Shown: piece after piece, positions 42,159 to 50,551 of the stretch
Layout: the number at the start of each line of letters is the position of its first letter
Position numbering within the stretch: position 1 is the first letter of the stretch
Assembly: GCF_019880305.1 (NCBI RefSeq)
Contig: NZ_CP082301.1
Location: 4,898,001 to 4,962,000, forward strand
From: Streptomyces decoyicus
GTDB lineage: Bacteria; Actinomycetota; Actinomycetes; Streptomycetales; Streptomycetaceae
Direction of reading: 5' to 3'
Length of the DNA stretch: 64,000 bases
Translations under genes and position numbers: made by a program
Notes under the pieces: model-generated
Told to the model about the DNA's origin: nothing
The model's input: the letters and a program-made list of their open reading frames with translations, nothing else
Database searches by the model: none

Positions 42159-42206
42159 TGATCATCGCGGCGACGCCGGGCCCGCACACGGTGGGCCCCG
42201 GCCACT
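42159..42206 (+). promoter_or_regulatory. Conserved 5' leader element of cold-shock gene 2
   Basis: GTGATCATCGCGGCGACGCC then hairpin CGGGCCC..GGGCCCCG and GGCCACTA, ending about 20 nt before the ATG. ATCATCGCGGCGACGC is identical to the gene 1 leader and the hairpin position is conserved although its sequence differs. Confidence 0.7.
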
Positions 42207-42227
42207 ACCTCGTGAGGAGAGGGCGAA

Positions 42228-42431
42228 ATGGCTACCGGAATTGTGAAGTGGTTCAGCGCGGCAAAGGGCTTCGGATTCATCGAAGGGGCGCAGGGGGGCG
42301 CCGATGTGTACGCCCACTACTCGCACATTGCCGTACCCGAACTTCTTGCGCTGCAAGCGGGTCAGCAGGTGCATTTCGATCTCGCGCAGAGCCCCAAAGG
42401 CCCGTACGCGGAGAACATTCATCTCGCCTGA
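42228..42431 (+). CDS. Cold-shock protein 2 (divergent)
   Basis: 67 residues. MATGIVKWFSAAKGFGFIEG keeps RNP1; RNP2 is VYAHYSHI. The C-terminal half (VPELLALQAGQQVHFDLAQS) is more divergent than in gene 1 and loses one aromatic, so RNA preference may differ. Ribosome site GAGGAGAGGG. Confidence 0.93.
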   Translation: MATGIVKWFSAAKGFGFIEGAQGGADVYAHYSHIAVPELLALQAGQQVHFDLAQSPKGPYAENIHLA

Positions 42432-42638
42432 TCTCTGAGCGCCCGGCCCTTCTTCCGGTGTGCTGCCCGAAGCGCGTACGCGCCGGCCCGATGCCGCCCG
42501 GTCGGTACGCAGCAGGTCATGCCGGCGGCGGGGCGTGACCTGACTGTTACCTGGGTACACGGGCGGTGCGGCCGGGGCTCCATGACGCGCTTGCGTCGAG
42601 CCCCCGCCATGGCACATGCGATAGAGGAGTGACACGTC

Positions 42639-42998
42639 GTGGACTACATCTGGGCCTACCCGGAGGACAGTGGCTACCAGGGCCCGGAGCCCTTGACGGG
42701 GTTCACGGTGCAAGCCTCCGACGGAACGATCGGAACCGTGGACCGGCAGGTGGACCAGCCCGGCAGGCAGCACCTGGTCGTCGACACCGGCGTATGGGTC
42801 TTCGGCAAGAGCGTGCTGATTCCGGCCGGAGCCGTGACGCAGATCGACCGGGAATCGAAGAGGGTGACCGTGGGCCGTGCCAAGGACGAGATCAAGGGCG
42901 CGCCCCGGTTCGCCGTCGACAGTCAGACCACCGACCCCGCCTATCTGACCGAAGTGGGGGCGTATTACGTCACCCTGGAAGGCGCACCCACCGGCTGA
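42639..42998 (+). CDS. PRC-barrel-like domain protein
   Basis: 119 residues, GTG start with GAGGAGTG. The N-terminal PRC-type barrel is suggested by LTGFTVQASDGTIGTVDRQV then LVVDTGVWVFGKSVLIPAGA and RVTVGRAKDEIKGAP. Such stand-alone PRC proteins occur with stress genes. It precedes csbD by 101 bp, perhaps in a common stress transcript. Confidence 0.82.
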   Translation: MDYIWAYPEDSGYQGPEPLTGFTVQASDGTIGTVDRQVDQPGRQHLVVDTGVWVFGKSVLIPAGAVTQIDRESKRVTVGRAKDEIKGAPRFAVDSQTTDPAYLTEVGAYYVTLEGAPTG

Positions 42999-43099
42999 CG
43001 AGCGGCGGCGGGCGATTGTTCCCGGGTGTGTGGGTGGTGTCCCGAAGGGCACGCGATCTTGCGTCAGGGAAACACGCCGATCCCTTGAGGAGTGCGACC

Positions 43100-43273
43100 A
43101 TGACCGCCACCGACAAGAAGGCTGCCAAGACCGAGCAGGTCAAGGGCGCCGCCAAGGAAACCGTGGGCCGTGCCGTGGGCAACGAGCGGATGACCGCCGA
43201 AGGCCGCCCCGAGCGAGCCAAGGGCGATATGCGCCAGGCCGCGGCGAAGGGCAAGGACGCTTTCCACCGGTGA
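43100..43273 (+). CDS. CsbD-family stress protein
   Basis: 57 residues. KTEQVKGAAKETVGRAVGNE then AEGRPERAKGDMRQA is the CsbD pattern, small hydrophilic helical proteins of the general stress response. ATG follows TTGAGGAG. A strong terminator follows. Confidence 0.92.
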   Translation: MTATDKKAAKTEQVKGAAKETVGRAVGNERMTAEGRPERAKGDMRQAAAKGKDAFHR

Positions 43274-43323
43274 CGGCGGCACGCAGCCCTGCCGACAGAG
43301 GTAGCCCTGCGTTCAGAGAGTGA

Positions 43324-43360
43324 GGCGGTGGCCCGGAGGACAACCCTCCGGGCCACCGCC
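43324..43360 (+). terminator. Terminator after csbD-like gene
   Basis: Perfect 16-bp arms GGCGGTGGCCCGGAGG / CCTCCGGGCCACCGCC, 5-nt loop. Confidence 0.85.
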
Positions 43361-43648
43361 GCGTCGTGTGCGGCGCTGCGTCGGGTACGGCGGACGCGCT
43401 GCGGACGTGCTGAGTCCGGCATCTGCTCACTCCACGACCGGCGCCGGAAGCCCGGTGCGTCAGAGCCCCATGTCTGTAGTGTCGAGAGTAGATTTAATTT
43501 CCGGCTTGTGAGAGGTAATCTGCTCTTCGGCATCACTGCTTCGGATCCCGGGGCCGTTGGTTCCCTGTGTCGACGAGGCGGGGCCCGTGGGACGGAGTGG
43601 GCACGCATGCGCCGCCCGTGGGCGGCATGAGCAAGGGAGGGGCAGGAC
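43361..43648. other. Promoter region of the sigma factor gene
   Basis: 288 bp. AT-rich AGTAGATTTAATTTCC at 43485-43503 stands out and may hold a promoter; no gene seen. Confidence 0.4.
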
Positions 43649-44527
43649 ATGACGACGGCAGCAGCGCAGGATCTGAGGGCTACGAGCCGGACGGCGGCCC
43701 AGGACGCCCCGCCGGCAGGGGACTTGCCCTCGATCGAGGAGGCGCACCGCGTCACACCCAAGGACGCGCGCCGGCTCTCGAAGCTGTTCTTCGAGCGGCT
43801 GGGACAGTTGGAGGAAGGCACCGCCGACCACCAGTACGCGCGCAACACGCTCATCGAGATGAACCTGTCGCTGGTGCGCTACGCCGCGAGCCGCTTCCGC
43901 AGCAGCGCCCAGGAGATGGACGACATCGTGCAGGTCGGCACGATCGGCCTGATCAAGGCCATCGACCGCTTCGACATCTCCCTCGAGAACGAGTTCACCA
44001 CCTTCGCCGTCCCCTACATCGTCGGCGAGATCAAGCGCTTCTTCCGCGACACCACGTGGTCCGTGCACGTGCCGCGCCGCCTCCAGGAACTACGGGTCAA
44101 CATGGCCCGCGCCCGCGAAGAGCTGGCAGCCGCGGGCAATCACGAGCCGAGCGTGGCCGACCTCGCCGCGCATCTGCGCCTGGGCGAGGACGAGGTCATC
44201 GAGGGGCTTGTCGCCGGCAACGGCTACCACGCCGATTCCCTGGACCGCCCGGTCGACGCCGGTGGCGGCAGGCAGAGCGGCGGACTGATTGCCGACCTGA
44301 TCGGCGACGAGGACCCCGCGCTGGCTCTCGCCGAGAACCTCCATGCCCTCAAGCCGCTTCTGGCGCAGCTCGACGACCGGGACCGTCGCATCATCGAACT
44401 CCGTTTCGGGGCGGAGAGGACACAGTCCGAGATCGGCGCCGAGCTCGGTCTGTCCCAGATGCACGTCTCACGCCTCCTGTCCCGTGCCTGCCGCACGCTG
44501 CGGGAAGGGCTGCTGGCGGAGGGCTGA
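43649..44527 (+). CDS. SigB/SigF/SigG-family RNA polymerase sigma factor
   Basis: 292 residues. Region 2 includes RNTLIEMNLSLVRYAASRF and the -10 recognition stretch DDIVQVGTIGLIKAIDRFD then FTTFAVPYIVGEIKRFFRD; region 3 VPRRLQELRVNMARAREEL; region 4 HTH ERTQSEIGAELGLSQMHVSR. This is the stress/sporulation sigma group controlled by anti-sigma/anti-anti-sigma partners. Its neighbours (cold-shock, CsbD, rsb-like scar) fit a stress regulon. A paralogue lies at 50552. Confidence 0.95.
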   Translation: MTTAAAQDLRATSRTAAQDAPPAGDLPSIEEAHRVTPKDARRLSKLFFERLGQLEEGTADHQYARNTLIEMNLSLVRYAASRFRSSAQEMDDIVQVGTIGLIKAIDRFDISLENEFTTFAVPYIVGEIKRFFRDTTWSVHVPRRLQELRVNMARAREELAAAGNHEPSVADLAAHLRLGEDEVIEGLVAGNGYHADSLDRPVDAGGGRQSGGLIADLIGDEDPALALAENLHALKPLLAQLDDRDRRIIELRFGAERTQSEIGAELGLSQMHVSRLLSRACRTLREGLLAEG

Positions 44528-44679
44528 GGCCGCCCGTCCGGTCGTGCATGTGCGCGAACGCAGGCCGGAGTGGCCGGGGTGCCTGAAGTGGGTGGCAGCG
44601 CGGTGGGTGCGGGCCCGCCGCAACCGCGCTGTCGCCCCGTCGAGGCCGGCCATGGCCTGGAACTCTCGTGCGTCCGGTC

Positions 44680-45027
44680 TCAGGAGGCCTCGTTGGGCGT
44701 GGCCGGATCGGCGGCCTGGCGAAGCTCCTCGTTGATGCGCTGGGCCTCTTCGAGCTGGTCTTCCAGGATGACGATGCGGCAGGCGGCGTCGATGGGCGTG
44801 CCGCCGTCGACGAGTTCGCGGACCCGGGACGCCAGGCGTAGTTGGTAACGGGAGTAGCGGCGGTGGCCGCCCTCGGAGCGCAGTGGGGTGATCAGACGCG
44901 CTTCGCCCAGCGCCCGGAGGAATGCCGGGGTGGTGCCGACCATCTCGGCGGCGCGGCCCATGGTGTAGGCGGGGTAGTCGTCATCATCAAGGCTGTTGGC
45001 GAGGCTCGCTGGGTATTTGGAAGTCAT
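44680..45027 (-). CDS. MerR-family transcriptional regulator
   Basis: 115 residues. Winged HTH: YTMGRAAEMVGTTPAFLRAL, then LRSEGGHRRYSRYQLRLASR, followed by a short coiled-coil helix EDQLEEAQRINEELRQA that dimerises. No metal-binding Cys. Resembles HspR/MerR-like stress regulators of streptomycetes. A hairpin sits in its leader. Confidence 0.9.
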   Translation of the reverse strand: MTSKYPASLANSLDDDDYPAYTMGRAAEMVGTTPAFLRALGEARLITPLRSEGGHRRYSRYQLRLASRVRELVDGGTPIDAACRIVILEDQLEEAQRINEELRQAADPATPNEAS

Positions 45028-45052
45028 TGCACCTTTTCTTCACGCACGTCGA

Positions 45053-45084
45053 GGGTCCCTGGTGCCGTGCGGCACCAGGGACCC
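45053..45084 (-). terminator. Strong hairpin in the MerR gene leader
   Basis: Perfect 14-bp arms GGGTCCCTGGTGCC / GGCACCAGGGACCC, GTGC loop, 26 nt upstream of the MerR start; followed on that strand by T-richness only after AAAAGG. Could be an attenuator or an upstream transcript end. Confidence 0.6.
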
Positions 45085-45591
45085 GAGCGGATCAACACCA
45101 TCTAACCGGTTGACTGCGCCGGTTTCTTCTTTCCGCACGATCGCCTGGGAGGGCGGACATGCGGGGATCGCGGATGCGTGACCGGGGACCACCTGCCAAT
45201 CCGGGGTCTGCGGTACCCGAACCGGCTACTTCACGGTCCGGGCGATCCTGATGGCGGTTGCTCCTCTCCCTTCTCTTCAACTGATCTTGCACGGCGGCCT
45301 GGGGGGCCGCCCGGCGCGGCAGCCAGTCCAGGGACCCTCTGTTCATCCCGGCCCCTGGGCTCCGCTTTCGCGCCGTAACCTGCTGCGGTAGTTCGCCTCT
45401 GCCGCAGCTTCCTGACTTCGTTGTTACGTCAGTAATTCTAGCCATGCCGAAGTTCAATGTCTACTACAGCCGCAACAGATTTATCTTTTCCCCGGGCCCA
45501 TGTAATCTCCATCCGTCCACCGGCCGGAGCGGTGCCGGGCTGCAGCGCCCGCGACCGTCCGCCGTAGTCGGCGCAACAACAGCACACCAGG
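45085..45591. other. Intergenic region upstream of rsbQ-like scar
   Basis: 507 bp without a supported gene. ACTACAGCCGCAACAGATTTATC at 45463-45486 is AT-richer. Confidence 0.4.
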
Positions 45592-46362
45592 ATGAAGGAG
45601 CGCGGAACGAGGGGCGTCAGCACCGTTCGCAGCAGGAACCACATCGTGGAGCTCGGGCCCGCGGACGGACCGGTGGTCATGCTGTCGCACGGGTTCGGCT
45701 GCGATCAGAACATGTGGCGTCTGGTGGCTCCGGTCCTCGCCGAGCACTTCCGGGTCGTGCTGTTCGACCATGTGGGTTCGGGCCGCTCGGACCTCTCGGC
45801 CTGGCGGGAGGAGCGGTACTCGTCCCTGGAGGGCTACGCGGACGACGTACGGGAGATCTGCCGCGAGCTGGACCTGCGGGAGGTGGTCTTCGTCGGGCAT
45901 TCGGTGAGCGCGATGATCGGAGTCCTGGCCGCGAACCGTGAGCCGACCTCTTCGCCAGGCTGGTGCTGCTCACCCCCTCCCCCTGCTACGTCGACGACGA
46001 CACCTACCGGGGCGGCTTCAGCCGTGCGGACATCGAGGAGCTGCTGGAGTCGCTGGACAGCAACTATCTCGGCTGGTCGGCGTCGATGGCGCCGGTGATC
46101 ATGGGGAACCCGGAACGTCCCGAACTCGGCGAGGAGCTGACGAACAGCTTCTGCGCCACCGACCCGCGGATCGCCCGGGTTTTCGCCCGCGCCACGTTCT
46201 TGTCCGACAACCGCGCCGACCTCCCGAAGGTCACCGCCCCCACGCTGGTCCTGGGGAGCGCCCACGACGCGATCGCACCCCCCGAGGTCGGCGCGTACGT
46301 CCAGGCGTCCATACCGCACAGCACGCGCGTCATCCTCGACGCCACCGGGCACTGCCACCCTG
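45592..46362 (+). pseudogene. RsbQ-like alpha/beta hydrolase, frameshifted and fused
   Basis: Reads VRSRNHIVELGPADGPVVML, oxyanion/core GFGCDQNMWR and nucleophile elbow GHSVSAM, then slips at about 45945 (one base missing after GAGCCG). The correct continuation LVLLTPSPCYVDDDTYRGGF is in the next frame, through APTLVLGSAHDAIAPPE to the catalytic-His segment DATGHC. There the gene joins out of frame to PAS-phosphatase sequence. RsbQ supports the energy-stress phosphatase RsbP in the SigB pathway of Bacillus. Confidence 0.85.
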
Positions 46363-46998
46363 CTGACGTGGCTGGGCTACTCGCGCGAGCAGTTGGTCGG
46401 CCGGATGTCCTTCGCCGATCTGCTGACCGTCGGCGGACGGCTCTATCACGAGACCCGCTTCGCCCCGCTGGCCGCCGCCATCCACGATCCCGACCCGGTC
46501 ACCGTGGTCCGCACCCTCAACACCGCCCTGCACGAGGCCTACGGCCGGGACGACCCGCGCTACTGCACCCTCATCTTCGGCGTCCTCACGCCGCGCGCCG
46601 CGGGCGACGGCTTCACCGTGACCCTCGCCGGCGGCGGCCACCCCTCCGCGCTGCACCTGCGCGCCGACGGAACGGCCGCCTATGTGCCCACCCCGGGCGG
46701 ACTGCTCGTGGGTGTCGTGCCGAACGCCCGCTTCACCACGGCCACCGCCGTGCTCGCCCCCGGCGACACGCTGCCGCTCTACACGGACGGGCTGACCGAG
46801 GCCCGGACCGCCGGTCCCGATGCCCGTTACGGCGACGACGCCCTGCATGTCTTCGCCACAGAGCTGGCCCCCGCCGGTGCGGAGACGGTCGTCACCGCCG
46901 TCAGGGAGCTCCTGGACAGCTTCGGCGACGGCCTGGACGACGACACCGCGGTCCTCGCGCTCGGCGTACCCGCCGGTCCGACCGGAGAGACGGGATGA
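46345..46998 (+). pseudogene. RsbP-like PAS-PP2C phosphatase remnant
   Basis: Starts inside the hydrolase end: ATLLTWLGYSREQLVGRMSF then ADLLTVGGRLYHETRFAPL is a PAS segment. It jumps directly to the late PP2C region (VVRTLNTALHEAYGRDD, GGGHPSALHLRADG, YTDGLTEAR, DDDTAVLALGV). The linker and the first PP2C metal-binding motifs are missing, so it cannot be an active phosphatase. An ATG at 46393 could still produce a 201-residue product. Confidence 0.82.
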
Positions 46999-47156
46999 AG
47001 GTCGTGCACCGCCGCTGACCGCCGGCTCGGCCCGCGCGTGGCCGAGGAGTGGGAGCCACCGTGCGGGGCACCCGCGCTGAGGGCGGCGGAGTGCGGCCCC
47101 TTCAGTGTCTTTCGGTCATGCGCATGACGCCCCGGCGGGAACGGAGCAGGTCTGAG

Positions 47157-48311
47157 ATGAGTGCTGATCAGGCGCGGAATGCCGCCGGTCTCCCGTACGG
47201 CGCGCAGGAGCCCGGCAACGCGGAGTCCGGCAAGCGGGAACTCGACGAGCAGGAGTCGGGCAAGCAGCAGGGAACGGGCAAGCAGGGGCCCGGCAAGCAG
47301 GGAACGGGCAAGCAGGACGGGGAGACCCGCAAGACGGTGTGGGTCGCGCTCGGGGCGAACCTCGGGATTGCGGTGGCCAAGGCCGTCGGGGGCGCGATCG
47401 CCGGTTCGCCGGCTCTGCTGTCCGAAGCCGCGCACTCGGTGGCCGACAGCCTCAACGAAGTGTTCCTGCTGGCCTCCCTCAGACGCAGTGAGCGCCCGGC
47501 GGACCCGCTCCATCCCTTCGGCTACGGCAAGGAGCGGTTCTTCTGGTCCCTGCTCGCCGCCGTGGGCATCTTCGTGACGGGCGGCTGCTTCTCGTTCCTC
47601 CAGGGCATCGAGGCGTTCCGGTCCGAGGAGTCGGAGTCGCTCAGCGGCTATGTCATCGGCCTGGTCGTGCTCGTCGTGGCGTTGCTGGCCGAGGGCACGT
47701 CGCTGTTGCGGGCGCTTTCCCAGGTGCGCGCACAGGCGAAGGTCCACCACCGCGGCACGCTCCACGAGATCAAGGTCAACGACGACCCGACGCTGCGCAC
47801 GGTCCTGGCCGAGGACAGCACGGCATGTCTGGGAGTGCTGCTCGCCATCCTCGGCATGGCACTCCATATGGCCACCGGGGACGGCGCCTACGAGGCGTGG
47901 GCCTCGCTGCTGATCGGTGCGCTGCTGGTCTACGTCGCGTACATCCTCGGCAAGAGCGCCCGTGCGCAGCTGATCGGCGAGGCGGCGGCGCCGGAGATGC
48001 AGCAGGAGATCCGCGATTTCCTGGACGGCCGGCCGGAGGTCGATGCCGTCACCGCCGCCATGACCATGCGGCTCGGGCCGGACTCCGTGATGCTCGCGGC
48101 CCGCGTCGACCTGGTGGCGGGTCTCGACAGCGAAGAGGTCGAAGAGGCGCTGGTGCGGACCAAGCAGGAGCTGTGCGAGCGGTGGCCGGAGCTGGACCAG
48201 CTGTTCCTCGACGTCACGGATGCGTCCGTCGCCGACCGGGTGCGGGCCCGTCGCGCCCGCAAGGACCTGGACGACGTGGTCGAGGAGCGTCGCCAGACGG
48301 ACGCCGTGTAG
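47157..48311 (+). CDS. Cation diffusion facilitator transporter
   Basis: 384 residues. A hydrophilic N-terminus with GKQGTGKQGPGKQ repeats precedes six membrane helices; TM2 metal-site region is LLSEAAHSVADSLNEVFLLA, with TM5 partner AEDSTACLGVLLAI (usually HxxxD, here DSTAC). The C-terminal cytosolic ferredoxin-like domain starts MQQEIRDFLDGRPEVDAV. Exports Zn, Fe or related divalent cations. ATG with GGAGCAGG upstream; an earlier ATG at 47118 is possible. Confidence 0.88.
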   Translation: MSADQARNAAGLPYGAQEPGNAESGKRELDEQESGKQQGTGKQGPGKQGTGKQDGETRKTVWVALGANLGIAVAKAVGGAIAGSPALLSEAAHSVADSLNEVFLLASLRRSERPADPLHPFGYGKERFFWSLLAAVGIFVTGGCFSFLQGIEAFRSEESESLSGYVIGLVVLVVALLAEGTSLLRALSQVRAQAKVHHRGTLHEIKVNDDPTLRTVLAEDSTACLGVLLAILGMALHMATGDGAYEAWASLLIGALLVYVAYILGKSARAQLIGEAAAPEMQQEIRDFLDGRPEVDAVTAAMTMRLGPDSVMLAARVDLVAGLDSEEVEEALVRTKQELCERWPELDQLFLDVTDASVADRVRARRARKDLDDVVEERRQTDAV

Positions 48312-48404
48312 CACGGGCATTGCTCCGGGCGGAGCGATGAGTCGGCGAGTTGGGGGCACACGGTTCAAACGATCTTCGTCGACCTCTGGAGACTCAGCAC
48401 AGTC

Positions 48405-49127
48405 ATGGTGACCCCCATACGCCGGTCAGGCCCCCCGACCACCCGGAAGACGTTCAGCCTGCGGAAGCTTTCGGCCTCGTTCGGCGTGGTCGTGATCGGT
48501 GTCGTCGGAGTCGGCCTGACCCTGAAGAAGGCCGTGGAGGGGGCGAGCGCCCACCCGGTCTCTTCCGTCATCGTCGGCGTGGTGGTGCTGGCGGCGGTCG
48601 TGGCGTTCCTGCGCTGGGGACCGCGAAGGCGCGCCGCCCGCACCGCTCTTGGCGGTCCGGATCCGGTGGCACCCGAGGCCGGTGCCGTGGAATGCCTTCC
48701 CGAGCCGGACGCGGGGGCGGACGACGTCGCCGCCATGGACGCCGACGACTTCGCCGCCATGGATGCCGACGCGTTCGAGGATGCGGTGGCCCGGCTGTGC
48801 GAGCGCGACGGCTGCCAGGACGTCCGGGTGGTCGGCGGGGCGAACGACCTCGGCGCGGATGTGGTGGCCGTGGCCCCGGACGGCCGCACTGTCGTCCTGC
48901 AGTGCAAGCGCTACGGCGAGACCAACAAGGTCGGCTCGCAGGAACTACAGCGCTTCGGCGGCACCTGCTTCGCCGTGCACGAAGCGGAGGTCGCGGCCGT
49001 CGTCACCACCAGTGACTTCACCGATCCGGCGGTGGAGTACGCCGACCGGTGCGGCATCTTGTGCTTCGACCACCCGGCCCTTTGCGACTGGGCGGCCGGT
49101 ACCGGACCGGCACCGTGGGAACAGTGA
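48405..49127 (+). CDS. Membrane-anchored Mrr-like restriction endonuclease
   Basis: 240 residues. Two N-terminal helices, FGVVVIGVVGVGLTLKKAV and SSVIVGVVVLAAVVAFL, then an acidic linker and an Mrr_cat domain: MDADAFEDAVARLCERDGCQ, catalytic D in NDLGADVVAVAPDG and QxK in VLQCKRYGE. The fold cleaves DNA (Mrr targets modified DNA), anchored here to the membrane. VGSQELQRFGGTCFAVHEAE and VVTTSDFTDPAVEYA complete the family pattern. Confidence 0.88.
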   Translation: MVTPIRRSGPPTTRKTFSLRKLSASFGVVVIGVVGVGLTLKKAVEGASAHPVSSVIVGVVVLAAVVAFLRWGPRRRAARTALGGPDPVAPEAGAVECLPEPDAGADDVAAMDADDFAAMDADAFEDAVARLCERDGCQDVRVVGGANDLGADVVAVAPDGRTVVLQCKRYGETNKVGSQELQRFGGTCFAVHEAEVAAVVTTSDFTDPAVEYADRCGILCFDHPALCDWAAGTGPAPWEQ

Positions 49128-49184
49128 TACACGGGCGACGAATCGAGGAACGGTGCGGTCGGGCAGGAAGGGAGAAGCGGGTGT

Positions 49185-50447
49185 ATGGCCGAGGGTGAGG
49201 AGCGGCGGGAGCGGCCCGCACAGCAGGGGCGGGCCCACCGGGCGGGCCAGTGGTGGCGGCGGGCAGGGGGCTCGGCGGGCCATGAGCGCGACACCCTGCT
49301 CTTGATCGGCAAGAGCACGCTGGCCGCCACGGTGTCCTGGGTGATCTCGTACTACCTGCTCCAGGCGCAGTCGCCGGCGTTCGCGCCGTTCTCCGCCGTG
49401 CTGATCATGCAGGTGACCGTCTACCAGTCGCTGTTGCAGTCGCTGCGCTATGTGGGGGCCGTGGTGACCGGCGTCGCGGTGCAGGCCGCCCTGGGGTTTC
49501 TGGTCGGGCCCGGCCTGCCGGCGTTCGTCCTGGTGGCACTGGTCGCGCTGGTCATCGGGCGGTGGCCGGCACTCGGTGCGCAGGGCTCCCAGGTCGTCAC
49601 CGCGGCGTTCTTCGCCTTCTCGACCTACATCTCCGCCACCTCGGACCTGGCGAAGGTCACCCAGCTCGGCCAGATCATCCTGCTGGTCCTCATCGGCTGC
49701 GGCGTAGGCGTCATCGTGAACGTCGCGGTGGTGCCCCCCATGCGCTACCGCAGTGCCGAGCACAGCATCCGCACCCTCGCCCACGCCCTGTGCGACCTGG
49801 TCAGTGACATGTATCCGGTGCTGCGCGAGGGCGAACTCGACGAGGAGCGCAGCAGCCACTGGCGGACCCGGGCCGGACAGACCGAAGAGCTGATCTCGCA
49901 GGCCAGGTCCGGACTGCGCACCGCCAGGGAGAGCCTCTACTACAACCCCCGGCGGCTCCTTCGCCGCAACCAGGGGCGCACCACCTTCGAGGGGTACGGC
50001 GCGGTGCTGGATGCGCTGGAACGCGCGCTGTACCAGATGGCGTCGCTGACCCGGAGCATCGACAAGTGGCAGGAGGAGGAGAGCCGCCCCTACCGGTCCT
50101 TCCTCGAACGCTACGCCGACTTCCTGGAAGCCATCTCCGACATCACACAAGTCCTCAGCACGCTCGACGAGGACGACCTCCACGACCAGGCGCAGCAGCT
50201 GTGCCGGCTGGCGGACACCGCTCAGCAACACTGCCGCCAGGTGACCGAGGAGGCGGCACAGGCCGCACTGCCGCTCGCCGACCCGGCCCTCCCGTACGGG
50301 GTCCTGGTCGTCGAGTCCACCCGGCTCATGGAGGAGTTCCAGCACACCTGCGACGTGCTCCAGCGCTACGTCGACCAAGGAGAGCAAGGAGGCCAAGGAG
50401 GCCAAGCAGGCCAAGGACAGGAACGGGGCTGCGAGGAGCAGGACTGA
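49185..50447 (+). CDS. FUSC/aromatic acid exporter-family membrane protein
   Basis: 420 residues. N-terminal half has about six helices, e.g. LLIGKSTLAATVSWVISYYL, APFSAVLIMQVTVYQSL and LGQIILLVLIGCGVGVIVN, with the ArAE motif region PPMRYRSAEHSIRTLAHAL. The C-terminal half (after 185) is a long helical cytosolic domain with WRTRAGQTEELISQARSGL and an acidic/Gln/Gly tail. Resembles PET/FUSC efflux proteins; substrate unknown. Confidence 0.86.
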   Translation: MAEGEERRERPAQQGRAHRAGQWWRRAGGSAGHERDTLLLIGKSTLAATVSWVISYYLLQAQSPAFAPFSAVLIMQVTVYQSLLQSLRYVGAVVTGVAVQAALGFLVGPGLPAFVLVALVALVIGRWPALGAQGSQVVTAAFFAFSTYISATSDLAKVTQLGQIILLVLIGCGVGVIVNVAVVPPMRYRSAEHSIRTLAHALCDLVSDMYPVLREGELDEERSSHWRTRAGQTEELISQARSGLRTARESLYYNPRRLLRRNQGRTTFEGYGAVLDALERALYQMASLTRSIDKWQEEESRPYRSFLERYADFLEAISDITQVLSTLDEDDLHDQAQQLCRLADTAQQHCRQVTEEAAQAALPLADPALPYGVLVVESTRLMEEFQHTCDVLQRYVDQGEQGGQGGQAGQGQERGCEEQD

Positions 50448-50504
50448 CGGGCCAGCAGCAGGACCGGCGGGCGAGGAACAGTACTGACGGGCCAGGAAAA
50501 ACGG

Positions 50505-50536
50505 ACGGGCGCCTGCGCCGCGGCGCAGACGCCCGT
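50505..50536. terminator. Bidirectional hairpin
   Basis: ACGGGCGCCTGCGCC / GGCGCAGACGCCCGT, one mismatch, GC loop, between convergent FUSC and sigma genes. Confidence 0.75.
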
Positions 50537-50551
50537 CGGGCGAAGAGCGGA

